From positions 1 through 64,000 of the forward strand of contig JBCCLJ010000001.1 of NCBI GenBank assembly GCA_039026915.1: a DNA stretch of 64,000 bases, written 5' to 3'. Positions 1 to 6,301 of this stretch are shown here, in pieces (the stretch's first letter is position 1; every line of letters starts with the position of its first letter). Under the pieces are notes generated by a model. That model was not told the origin of the DNA. It saw only the letters and a list, made by a program, of their open reading frames with translations, and searched no databases. Source of the DNA: JBCCLJ01 sp039026915. Its GTDB lineage: Bacteria; Acidobacteriota; Thermoanaerobaculia; Multivoradales; Multivoraceae. Made by a program: the position numbers and the translations under genes.

Positions 1-14
1 CCAAGGAGTCCTCG

Positions 15-794
15 ATGGCCCGACTCACTCAGCTCAGCCGTTCGATCGAAGGCAAAGTCGCTCTGATTACCGGCACAGCAAGCGGCATGGGCCGTGCGAC
101 CGCCTACCTCTTCGGTGACGAGGGCGCTCACGTGGCCGCCACCGACATCGAGGAAGAGGGCCTCGCGGAGACGGCAAAGGCTCTCGAAGACTCCGGCGCC
201 AGCTCTCGAGCCTGGAACCTCGACGTCTCCGATCCAGAGCGCATCGTCTCCGTCGTCGAGGAAGTCGCCGAGCACTTCGGCGGGCTCGACGTCCTCGTCA
301 ACAACGCCGGCATCTCCATGCCGGGGCCGATCGACGACGACGACTATGAAGCGCGCTGGGCCAGGTCGATGGACGTCCTCCTGACCTCGCACATGCGCCT
401 GGTTCGCGCCTGCCTTCCCCATCTACGCGCGTCGGAATCGCCGCGCATCGTCAACATCGCTTCGACCGAGGGTCTCGGCGCAACACCGCTCAACAGTCCC
501 TACTCGGCCGCCAAGCACGGCGTCATCGGCTTGACGCGCTCACTCGCCGTGGAGTTGGGCAAGGAGGGGATCACCGTGAACTGCATCTGCCCCGGACCGA
601 TCAACACGGGCATGACGCAGCGCATCCCCGACGAGCACAAGCAGATCTACGCGCGTCGGCGCACCGCTCTGCGTCGCTACGGCGACCCGGAAGAGGTGGC
701 GCACGGAACGCTCAACTTTGCTTTGCCCGCGTCTTCGTTCATCACCGGCGCGACGCTGCAGGTCGACGGTGGGCTCACCGTTCGTCGAGCCTGA
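15..794 (+). CDS. SDR-family NAD(P)-dependent oxidoreductase
   Basis: Classical short-chain dehydrogenase/reductase of 259 aa. Visible motifs are the cofactor loop TGTASGMG (residues 19-26), acidic D44 at the end of strand 2 (suggesting NAD over NADP), NNAG (96-99), catalytic S150, and YSAAK with Y163/K167. The C-terminus SSFITGATLQVDGG is typical of FabG-like enzymes. ATG start has AAGGAG six nt upstream. The substrate cannot be read from sequence; 3-oxoacyl-ACP or sugar/steroid alcohol reductases look alike. It faces the next gene convergently. Confidence 0.9.
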   Translation: MARLTQLSRSIEGKVALITGTASGMGRATAYLFGDEGAHVAATDIEEEGLAETAKALEDSGASSRAWNLDVSDPERIVSVVEEVAEHFGGLDVLVNNAGISMPGPIDDDDYEARWARSMDVLLTSHMRLVRACLPHLRASESPRIVNIASTEGLGATPLNSPYSAAKHGVIGLTRSLAVELGKEGITVNCICPGPINTGMTQRIPDEHKQIYARRRTALRRYGDPEEVAHGTLNFALPASSFITGATLQVDGGLTVRRA

Positions 795-812
795 CGAGCA
801 CCCATTCCCTCA

Positions 813-1082
813 CTACTCGCGGCGCTCACCGCGAGCGGCCATTTCAGCACCGAATTCGTAGCCGCAGCGAAGCGTGCAGAAGTAACCGCTGTTCGAGTAA
901 CCGTAGCCGAGGATCTTGCCGGTCGGCTGCTCTTCGTAGTGATAGCCCTGAAGATCCTCGACGAGTTCGGTTCGGTACTCGAGGCGGGGCGCGAGCGCCG
1001 TCCCGCAGTAGAGGCATGCGGGCGCCTTCTCCGCGGCCCTCTGTCTGATGCGGTCTGCTTCCTCTTCCGTCAAGAGCTGCAC
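813..1082 (-). CDS. small Cys-rich protein, putative zinc ribbon
   Basis: An 89-aa protein of unknown function. It has a CLYC pair near residues 23-26 and a CTLRC pair near 68-72, spaced as in treble-clef or zinc-ribbon folds, so one structural Zn is likely. The N-terminus is a charged helix. GTG start lies 8 nt after the stop of the SAM-enzyme gene, so the two are probably cotranscribed. An inverted repeat CTCGCGG/CCGCGAG (816-835) overlaps its last codons, near the convergent end with the SDR gene. There is no T-run after it, so it is not called a terminator. No family name recognised. Confidence 0.6.
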   Translation of the reverse strand: MQLLTEEEADRIRQRAAEKAPACLYCGTALAPRLEYRTELVEDLQGYHYEEQPTGKILGYGYSNSGYFCTLRCGYEFGAEMAARGERRE

Positions 1083-1090
1083 CTCGCCTG

Positions 1091-1738
1091 CTAGCGTTTG
1101 AATCTCTTCCAGCGGTCCTCGTCGAGCGGTCGAGTCGATGCGACGACGAGTACGTTCTCCCAGTCGCGGAAGGCCCGCTCCCGACGGTATCGGAAGACCG
1201 CGGAGATCTCGGGCGTCTCCCGACCTCCGGCCGCGCGGATCGTGTTCTGGACGTAGACGCCCCCGGATCGCAAGCGCTGAGCGGCAACTGCAGGCACGCC
1301 CCGGAGCGCCTTGGGCCGCACGGCGTCTTCACCGACGAGAACGAAGCAGTCGTCGAAGATCAGGTCGAAGGAGCCGCAGCTTTCCAGATAGTCGAGGGCG
1401 TCGGCGTGCACGACGTCGAGCCCGTCGATGGGATGTGCGCGAACCCAGTCGATCGAGCTCTGCGCGATGTCCACGCCGACGAGGATCGCCGAAGGATTCA
1501 GTCGCAGCATCTCCGCAGCAACACCACCGAGGCCGAGACCGAGGATCAGAACGCGAGGTCCGCTAGGTCGGACGAGCCCGACTGTCCGCGCCGCGTAGGC
1601 GTAGGGCCGCGGCAGCTTTCCCGGCCCGGCCGGCGAGACGCTGAAGACAATGTCTCCGGCTTCGATCACCTGAACGCCTCGACCCTCTGGCGGTTCCGCG
1701 GCGGGCGTCGTTCCCAGACCTCGCTGGAGCTTCAGCAC
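1091..1738 (-). CDS. spermidine synthase-like SAM-dependent enzyme
   Basis: Rossmann-fold methyltransferase or aminopropyltransferase relative of about 215 aa. It carries the motif I glycine loop LILGLGLGG, an acidic strand-2 end (VGVDI) and a DALDYL/DLIFDD segment as in SpeE-like proteins without the N-terminal beta domain. The open frame continues upstream to 1822, but that part is the translated tRNA-Cys gene. I therefore choose the GTG at 1738, preceded by GGGAG with 9 nt spacing. Substrate unknown. Likely cotranscribed with the downstream Cys-rich gene and perhaps with the tRNAs. Confidence 0.7.
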   Translation of the reverse strand: MLKLQRGLGTTPAAEPPEGRGVQVIEAGDIVFSVSPAGPGKLPRPYAYAARTVGLVRPSGPRVLILGLGLGGVAAEMLRLNPSAILVGVDIAQSSIDWVRAHPIDGLDVVHADALDYLESCGSFDLIFDDCFVLVGEDAVRPKALRGVPAVAAQRLRSGGVYVQNTIRAAGGRETPEISAVFRYRRERAFRDWENVLVVASTRPLDEDRWKRFKR

Positions 1739-1777
1739 GGTCGAACGCTCCCATGCCGTCCGCTGGGCCGCGGAGCA

Positions 1778-1853
1778 TGGAGGCGACGGTGGGATTCGAA
1801 CCCACGAATAAAGGTTTTGCAAACCTTCGCCTTAACCACTTGGCCACGTCGCC
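1778..1853 (-). tRNA. tRNA-Cys (anticodon GCA)
   Basis: Cloverleaf read on the minus strand: acceptor GGCGACG pairs with CGTCGCC, D-arm GCC/GGC, anticodon stem AAGGT/ACCTT with loop TTGCAAA (GCA), T-arm GTGGG-TTCGAAT-CCCAC, discriminator T and genomically encoded CCA. It lies about 0.7 kb downstream of cysS on the same strand, so the charging enzyme and its substrate tRNA are neighbours. Confidence 0.95.
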
Positions 1854-1967
1854 TGTCTGTGCTCGCGCTCTCGGCCTCGACGTCTGTTATCTCGTCAGAT
1901 TTGGCCCTCCGACGAGTCCCCAGAGTCACGATCAACCGTGGGGACCTGAGCCACGAGAGGGGCTACG

Positions 1968-2042
1968 TGGAGCGGGAAACGAGATTCGAACTCGCGACCC
2001 CAACCTTGGCAAGGTTGTGCTCTACCACTGAGCTATTCCCGC
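1968..2042 (-). tRNA. tRNA-Gly (anticodon GCC)
   Basis: Minus-strand cloverleaf: acceptor GCGGGAA/TTCCCGC in the gene (GCGGGAA at the 5' end, TTTCCCGC region at the 3' end), D-arm GCTC/GAGC, anticodon stem CAACC/GGTTG with loop TTGCCAA (GCC), T-loop TTCGAAT and encoded CCA. It sits 114 nt upstream of tRNA-Cys on the same strand, probably in one transcript. Confidence 0.95.
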
Positions 2043-2157
2043 GTCGTAGCCGGGAAAGGATACGGCTGGCCCGTTGGGGTGTCAACCTCTCCCAAGGCCA
2101 AAAGAACACGTCTTCGAACGGAACCAACCGAGAGCTCGGGAGGCGACGCGAAGCTGC

Positions 2158-2520
2158 CTATCCACCCGCCTCATAAGCGTTCTCGAGATGGCTGACCCGC
2201 CATCGCCCAGCCTCTTTCATCAGCGTCACGACGTCGAAGCGACAAGGCCCATCGTGGGGCTTCAGGGCGAGGAAGATCTCGGCGGCTGCCGCAACGCGAC
2301 GCTGCTTGTGGACGTCGACCGCGAGCAGCGCCCCACCGAAGTCCTGGCTGCGGCGGGCCTTCACTTCGACGAAGCACAGGACTCCGTCCCTCTCGACGAT
2401 CAGGTCGATTTCGCCGCGCTTGCAGCGAAAGTTCTTCTCGACGACCTGGTAACCCTTGGACTGCAGATGCCGCGAGGCATGCGCTTCCGCCCAGCGGCCC
2501 TTCTCGACGGTCGAGCGCAC
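2158..2520 (-). CDS. yraN: YraN/UPF0102 family nuclease-fold protein
   Basis: A 120-aa member of the YraN family. The restriction-endonuclease-like core is visible as GRWAEAHASRHL, KGYQVVEKNFRCKRGEIDLI and CFVEVKAR, with the E-x-K metal-binding pair. Members are often found near rnhB or tRNA genes and their role is uncertain (Holliday-junction or DNA-end processing has been suggested from the fold). GTG start at 2520 gives the usual family N-terminus and avoids overlap with cysS, 62 nt upstream. No clear Shine-Dalgarno, so it probably depends on the cysS transcript. Confidence 0.85.
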   Translation of the reverse strand: MRSTVEKGRWAEAHASRHLQSKGYQVVEKNFRCKRGEIDLIVERDGVLCFVEVKARRSQDFGGALLAVDVHKQRRVAAAAEIFLALKPHDGPCRFDVVTLMKEAGRWRVSHLENAYEAGG

Positions 2521-2582
2521 GAGCCGTCGACCGAGGGATCCGCTGCCCAGCAGAACGCGACCGAACGGCCAGCGACGAACGA

Positions 2583-4031
2583 TCAGCTCCGACGCCAGCG
2601 GGTGCCGTCGGCGCCGTCTTCGAGCACGATCCCGGCCTCGGTCAACAGATCACGAATCCGATCTGCTTCGGCGAAATCTCGATCGGCGCGGGCTTGCTGG
2701 CGCTGTCCAAGGAGTGCTTCGATCTCATCGTCACCGAGACCATCGGACATCGAAGGCACCAGGCCGTGAGCGGACAGCCTTTCCTCCCAAGCGCTGGCGT
2801 CGAGCACCCCAAGCACGTCGTCGGCTGCGGCGAAGGCGCCACGAATCGCCTCCACGCAGTCGTCACGAAGCCCTTGATCGATCGTGCGATTGACGTCACG
2901 CACCAGCGCGAAGACAGCGCCAAGAGCTCCGGAAGTGTTGAGGTCGTCGGCGAGCGCCGCCGAGAAATCGTGCTCGAACCGCTCGAGGCTCTCAGTCACC
3001 GGTTCGGCGCCCGAGCTCGCCTGCACGCGGTCGAGCCGGAGCATCATCTCGTCGAACCGACGCAGCGCCGCGTCGGCGCCCTCGACTGAATCGAACGTGA
3101 AGTTGAGTTGGTGCCGATAGTGCACCGAGAGAAAGAGGTACCTCACCGAACGAACGCTGATGCCTCTCTCGATCAGGTCAGCCAGCGTGTACTGATTGCC
3201 GAGAGACTTCGACATCTTGGCGCCGTCGACCAGAAGGTGCTCCGAGTGCATCCAGTAGTTCACGAACGTGCAGCCGTTGGCGCATTCGCTCTGAGCTATC
3301 TCGTTCTCGTGGTGGGGAAACATGTTGTCGACGCCGCCGCAGTGGATGTCGAACGAAGGTCCCAGGTAGCGCTGGCTCATGGCGGAACACTCGATGTGCC
3401 AGCCCGGCCTGCCATCGCCCCAGGGAGAAGACCAGCTCGGCTCGCCTTCCTTCGCTCCCTTCCATAGGACGAAATCGCGCGCGTCGTCCTTGCCGTACTC
3501 GTCATCGGCGACTCGGCTCCCCTTGCGCACCTGCGTCAGGTCGATGCCCGAGAGCCGACCGTAGTCGTCGTCGGCAGCGATGCGAAAGAAGACCGAACCG
3601 TCGCTCTCGTACGCGAATCCCTTGTCGATGAGCGTCTCGATCATCTCGATCATCTCGGGGATGTGATCCGTTGCCCGAGGGTACTCTTCGACTCGTTCGA
3701 CCCCGAGAAGATCGAGATCGCGAAAAAACGCCTGGATCGGCTCCGCCGTCACCTCGTCGATCGAGACGCCGCGCTCGATGGCACGAGCGATGATCTTGTC
3801 CTCGACGTCCGTCAGGTTCATCACCTGCGTCACCTCGTGTCCGAGATGGCGCAGCACTCGACGCAGCAGATCTTCGAAGACGAAGGTGCGCAGGTTGCCG
3901 ATATGAGGGTCGTTGTAAACCGTCGGTCCGCAGGTATAGATCTTGGCAACGCCCTCGGCCATCGGTTCGAAGGGAACGAGGTCGCGTCCGAGGCTGTTGA
4001 AGATCTGCAGCTGGGGTCGTGAAGGCGTCAT
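2583..4031 (-). CDS. cysS: cysteinyl-tRNA synthetase
   Basis: Class I aminoacyl-tRNA synthetase (482 aa) attaching Cys to tRNA-Cys in the cytoplasm. HIGH motif appears as HIGN at 43-46, and KMSKS at 272-276. Zn ligands fit C34, C215 (WHIEC) and H240/E244 (FPHHENE). The length is normal for the family and the anticodon-binding C-terminal domain is intact. It follows the cohesin-like lipoprotein gene by 38 nt and precedes yraN, tRNA-Gly and tRNA-Cys on the same strand. Confidence 0.98.
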   Translation of the reverse strand: MTPSRPQLQIFNSLGRDLVPFEPMAEGVAKIYTCGPTVYNDPHIGNLRTFVFEDLLRRVLRHLGHEVTQVMNLTDVEDKIIARAIERGVSIDEVTAEPIQAFFRDLDLLGVERVEEYPRATDHIPEMIEMIETLIDKGFAYESDGSVFFRIAADDDYGRLSGIDLTQVRKGSRVADDEYGKDDARDFVLWKGAKEGEPSWSSPWGDGRPGWHIECSAMSQRYLGPSFDIHCGGVDNMFPHHENEIAQSECANGCTFVNYWMHSEHLLVDGAKMSKSLGNQYTLADLIERGISVRSVRYLFLSVHYRHQLNFTFDSVEGADAALRRFDEMMLRLDRVQASSGAEPVTESLERFEHDFSAALADDLNTSGALGAVFALVRDVNRTIDQGLRDDCVEAIRGAFAAADDVLGVLDASAWEERLSAHGLVPSMSDGLGDDEIEALLGQRQQARADRDFAEADRIRDLLTEAGIVLEDGADGTRWRRS

Positions 4032-4069
4032 GTCGAGGTCTCGCGGAGCGCGCGGAGCGTACGGTCGTC

Positions 4070-4612
4070 TCAGCCGGTGACCCGCACAGTACCGCCAGAC
4101 CAGGTGAGAGTCACCTCCTCACCGACGCCTCCGATCGCTTCGTTCGCTTGAAACGAGAGGGCGCCAGTGCCAATCGTCGTCGCTTGGAAGACCAGAGTAA
4201 CGACGACGCCACTTCCGGTCATCGCACCGACCTGTCCCAAGCGCGTCGCTCCGACGATCAGCCGGCCGCTGCCGGTGTCGCTCACCTGCAGCGAGGTCTC
4301 GGCGCCGTCCGCTCCGAGAAAGTCACCCTCAGCGAAACCCTGATAGCTCAAGAGGTTCGCTGGAAAGACCAGGTCGAAAGCGAGTCCGAACACGCCGGAG
4401 ACCTCGACCGCTCTCACCTCGACTTCGAGTCGGGTTCCGCCGCTGCCCCCGCCTCTCTGCACGAAGATGCCACTTGTCGGAGCCGTCGCTTCCAGGGCGA
4501 CCGAACTGGGGCCCGTTGGGGGCGGCGTCGGGGCTGGCGTTCCGCCACCACCACCACCGCCGCCGCCGCACGCCAGGAGGCCGAACAGACCGAACCAGAG
4601 CAGACGTTTCAC
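4070..4612 (-). CDS. lipoprotein with cohesin-like beta-sandwich domain
   Basis: A 180-aa protein. A signal peptide ends in the lipobox LLAC at residues 12-15, followed by nine glycines and a Pro/Thr linker, giving a lipid-anchored stalk. The rest (AFDLVFPANLLSYQGFAEGDF and VVVTLVFQAT-type strands) resembles cohesin/dockerin-binding or bacterial Ig-like folds found in secreted proteins. Start is GTG at 4612, overlapping the def stop in GTGA, so translation is probably coupled to def. Ligand unknown. The pairing with a deformylase gene is odd and may only reflect operon packing. Confidence 0.75.
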   Translation of the reverse strand: MKRLLWFGLFGLLACGGGGGGGGGTPAPTPPPTGPSSVALEATAPTSGIFVQRGGGSGGTRLEVEVRAVEVSGVFGLAFDLVFPANLLSYQGFAEGDFLGADGAETSLQVSDTGSGRLIVGATRLGQVGAMTGSGVVVTLVFQATTIGTGALSFQANEAIGGVGEEVTLTWSGGTVRVTG

Positions 4613-5115
4613 CGCACCGAACCGAGGCGTTTCAAGCGACGCCGCGCACGCTCTCGACGAAGACCCTTGAGATGGTCGATGAAAAGCACACCGTCGAGGT
4701 GATCCAGCTCATGCTGAATTGCCCGCGCCAGTAGGCCATCGGCTTCGATCTCATAGCTCTCGCCCTCGAGGTTCGACGCCCGCAGGGTCACGAACTCGGG
4801 CCTTGTGACTCGCTCGGTCAGATCCTGGATCGAGAGGCAGCCCTCGGTATCCGTGGCCTTGCCGCTGCTGTCGACGATCTCGGGGTTCAGCAGGACGAGG
4901 AGTTCGTCCTCCTCTTCTCCCACTCCAAGGTCGATGACCGCGAGCCGTTTCGAAACGCCGATCTGTGGCGCAGCCAGCCCGATACCCGGTGCGTCGTGCA
5001 TCGTTTCCACCATGTCGGCGACGAGCTGACGCAGTTTCTCGTCGACCGTTTCGACGGGTTCGCAAACCTGCCGCAAGATCGGGTCGGGGTACTGAACGAT
5101 CTTCAGAAGAGCCAT
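4609..5115 (-). CDS. def: peptide deformylase
   Basis: Removes the formyl group from nascent N-terminal Met. All three family motifs are intact: GIGLAAPQ (44-51), EGCLS with metal ligand C93, and HELDH (135-139) with two His ligands and the catalytic Glu. Length is 168 aa, typical of type 1 enzymes. The frame stays open to 5667, but that region is covered by the TPR/cNMP gene. ATG 5115 lies 2 nt after that gene's stop and gives the canonical N-terminus (LLKIVQYPDPIL). Confidence 0.97.
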   Translation of the reverse strand: MALLKIVQYPDPILRQVCEPVETVDEKLRQLVADMVETMHDAPGIGLAAPQIGVSKRLAVIDLGVGEEEDELLVLLNPEIVDSSGKATDTEGCLSIQDLTERVTRPEFVTLRASNLEGESYEIEADGLLARAIQHELDHLDGVLFIDHLKGLRRERARRRLKRLGSVR

Positions 5116-5117
5116 CT

Positions 5118-5999
5118 TCAGCTCCCGAGCTTCTCGATGGATTCCATGATCTCTAGATCGTTGCGCTGAGAGCGAAGGACCGAGACGAGCCCTCGCGGAT
5201 CGGGGTTGCCCTGAAGCGCTCCCTCGAGGCCCTTCCGATCGAGCACCAGGAGGCTTCCTGTTGTCGTCACCATCAGGCTTGCCGGCCAGCTCGCATGCTC
5301 GAAGAGGACCGAGTCTCCAAGGATGTCGCCAGGACCAAAGGTGCGCAGCGTGACGGGACCCGTCGCAGTTTCGGCGCGCGCCTCGACCTCGCCACCGCAG
5401 ATCAGATAGAGCGACTCGCCTCTTTCGCCGCGCTCGACCAAGCCTTCTTCGGCACGGACTCTCCGCACGCTCAGCTGCGCGAAGAGAAACTTCACCTGGT
5501 CCGGCGGCAGCTGCTCGCGCACGAGCTTCGTCTTCGCGAGGCGGTCCCAGATCTGCTCGAGCTCGATCGCCGCCGTCGCCACACGCCCAGTCTCGGAGCG
5601 GCTGGCAGCCTTGAGAGCCTCGACCGCGATCGAACGCAGCCGGCTCAGCTCCTTCTCCTGACGGCAACGTGCGATGCGCGCGTCGATTCCGGGATTGTGC
5701 GGGGACAGCCGCTTGGCCGACTGCAAGAGGGCGATGGCTTTTTCCTGGAAGCCATCCTGAACGTAGGCATCGGCAACGAAGAAGAACTGCTCGAGCGCGT
5801 CGTCGACGCGACGCATGTTGGCGAGCACGCTGCCGAGTTGGAGCCGGCGACGCAGGTCTTTCGGGGTACGCTTCAGCTCTGCTCGAAGGGCCTGTTCGGC
5901 CTCCTCGTAGCGTTCCAGCACGATGAGATCATCCACCGTCGGCCCGGTGTCGGGCGCTTTGGACGAACCCTTCGTGCCGCGCTTGAACCAGTCTTTCAA
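5118..5999 (-). CDS. TPR-repeat protein with cyclic-nucleotide-binding domain
   Basis: About 293 aa. The first half holds TPR-like helices (LERYEEAEQALRAEL, LGSVLANMRRVDDALEQF, QEKAIALLQSAKRLSPHNPG). The second half is a cNMP-binding/CRP-like effector domain (GERGESLYLICGGEVEA, GPGDILGDSVLFEHASWPASL) with no HTH afterwards, so it is a sensor or scaffold rather than a transcription factor. I chose TTG 5999 (GAGAGG 11 nt upstream). The frame is open to 6221, but upstream residues look non-coding and overlap the divergent promoter region. First gene of the def-cysS unit. Confidence 0.75.
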   Translation of the reverse strand: MKDWFKRGTKGSSKAPDTGPTVDDLIVLERYEEAEQALRAELKRTPKDLRRRLQLGSVLANMRRVDDALEQFFFVADAYVQDGFQEKAIALLQSAKRLSPHNPGIDARIARCRQEKELSRLRSIAVEALKAASRSETGRVATAAIELEQIWDRLAKTKLVREQLPPDQVKFLFAQLSVRRVRAEEGLVERGERGESLYLICGGEVEARAETATGPVTLRTFGPGDILGDSVLFEHASWPASLMVTTTGSLLVLDRKGLEGALQGNPDPRGLVSVLRSQRNDLEIMESIEKLGS

Positions 6000-6212
6000 G
6001 TGGACGCGAACCTCTCGAGCGGCTCGTCGACGTCTGAGACCCGGAGCCGGACTCAGGCTAACAACCGGCCTCAGACGACGCAAGAAGGCCTGGATGAATC
6101 GACCTCTGCGCGCGACGGGCGTCCTGGAGGGAGGACGCAGAGCGCGGCCTCGAGAACGGAATTGCCTCGAGAACGCCCAAGTTCCTTGAGATACGGGCGA
6201 TGAGCCGGTGTC

Positions 6213-6246
6213 TTGAACCATGGCATGCCCCTTGCGATAACAAGGG
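6213..6246 (+). promoter_or_regulatory. promoter with operator-like inverted repeat over the -10
   Basis: TTGAAC (6213-6218), 17-nt spacer, GATAAC (6236-6241) form a sigma-70-type promoter reading toward the DUF6600 gene. A perfect inverted repeat CCCTTG-6 nt-CAAGGG (6229-6246) spans the -10 element, the usual place for a repressor operator. Predicted start near 6248, giving a leader of about 54 nt. Confidence 0.5.
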
Positions 6247-6255
6247 TGAACGCAG

Positions 6256-6276
6256 GACCGATTGTTACCATCGGTC
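6256..6276 (+). promoter_or_regulatory. 7-bp inverted repeat in the DUF6600 leader
   Basis: GACCGAT (6256-6262) and ATCGGTC (6270-6276) with a 7-nt loop lie just after the predicted transcription start. It could be an RNA hairpin in the leader or a second protein-binding site. Confidence 0.4.
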
Positions 6277-6301
6277 GGTCCGCAGCTTCGAAGGAGGCAC
6301 C

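Larger units (their letters stand above)
6000..6301. other. divergent intergenic region
   Basis: About 300 bases between the start of the minus-strand TPR/cNMP gene and the plus-strand DUF6600 gene. The right part holds the plus promoter and two inverted repeats listed separately. The left part is GC-rich with no convincing gene. A weak minus-strand promoter may lie around 6050-6090, but I cannot assign boxes with confidence. Confidence 0.5.

Noticed and set aside
1739..1822. N-terminal extension of the SAM-enzyme frame
   Set aside because: These codons are the antisense-free translation of the tRNA-Cys gene and cannot be coding in a mature message.
5116..5667. Upstream extension of the def frame
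   Set aside because: Overlaps the TPR/cNMP gene entirely; ATG 5115 gives the normal deformylase N-terminus.
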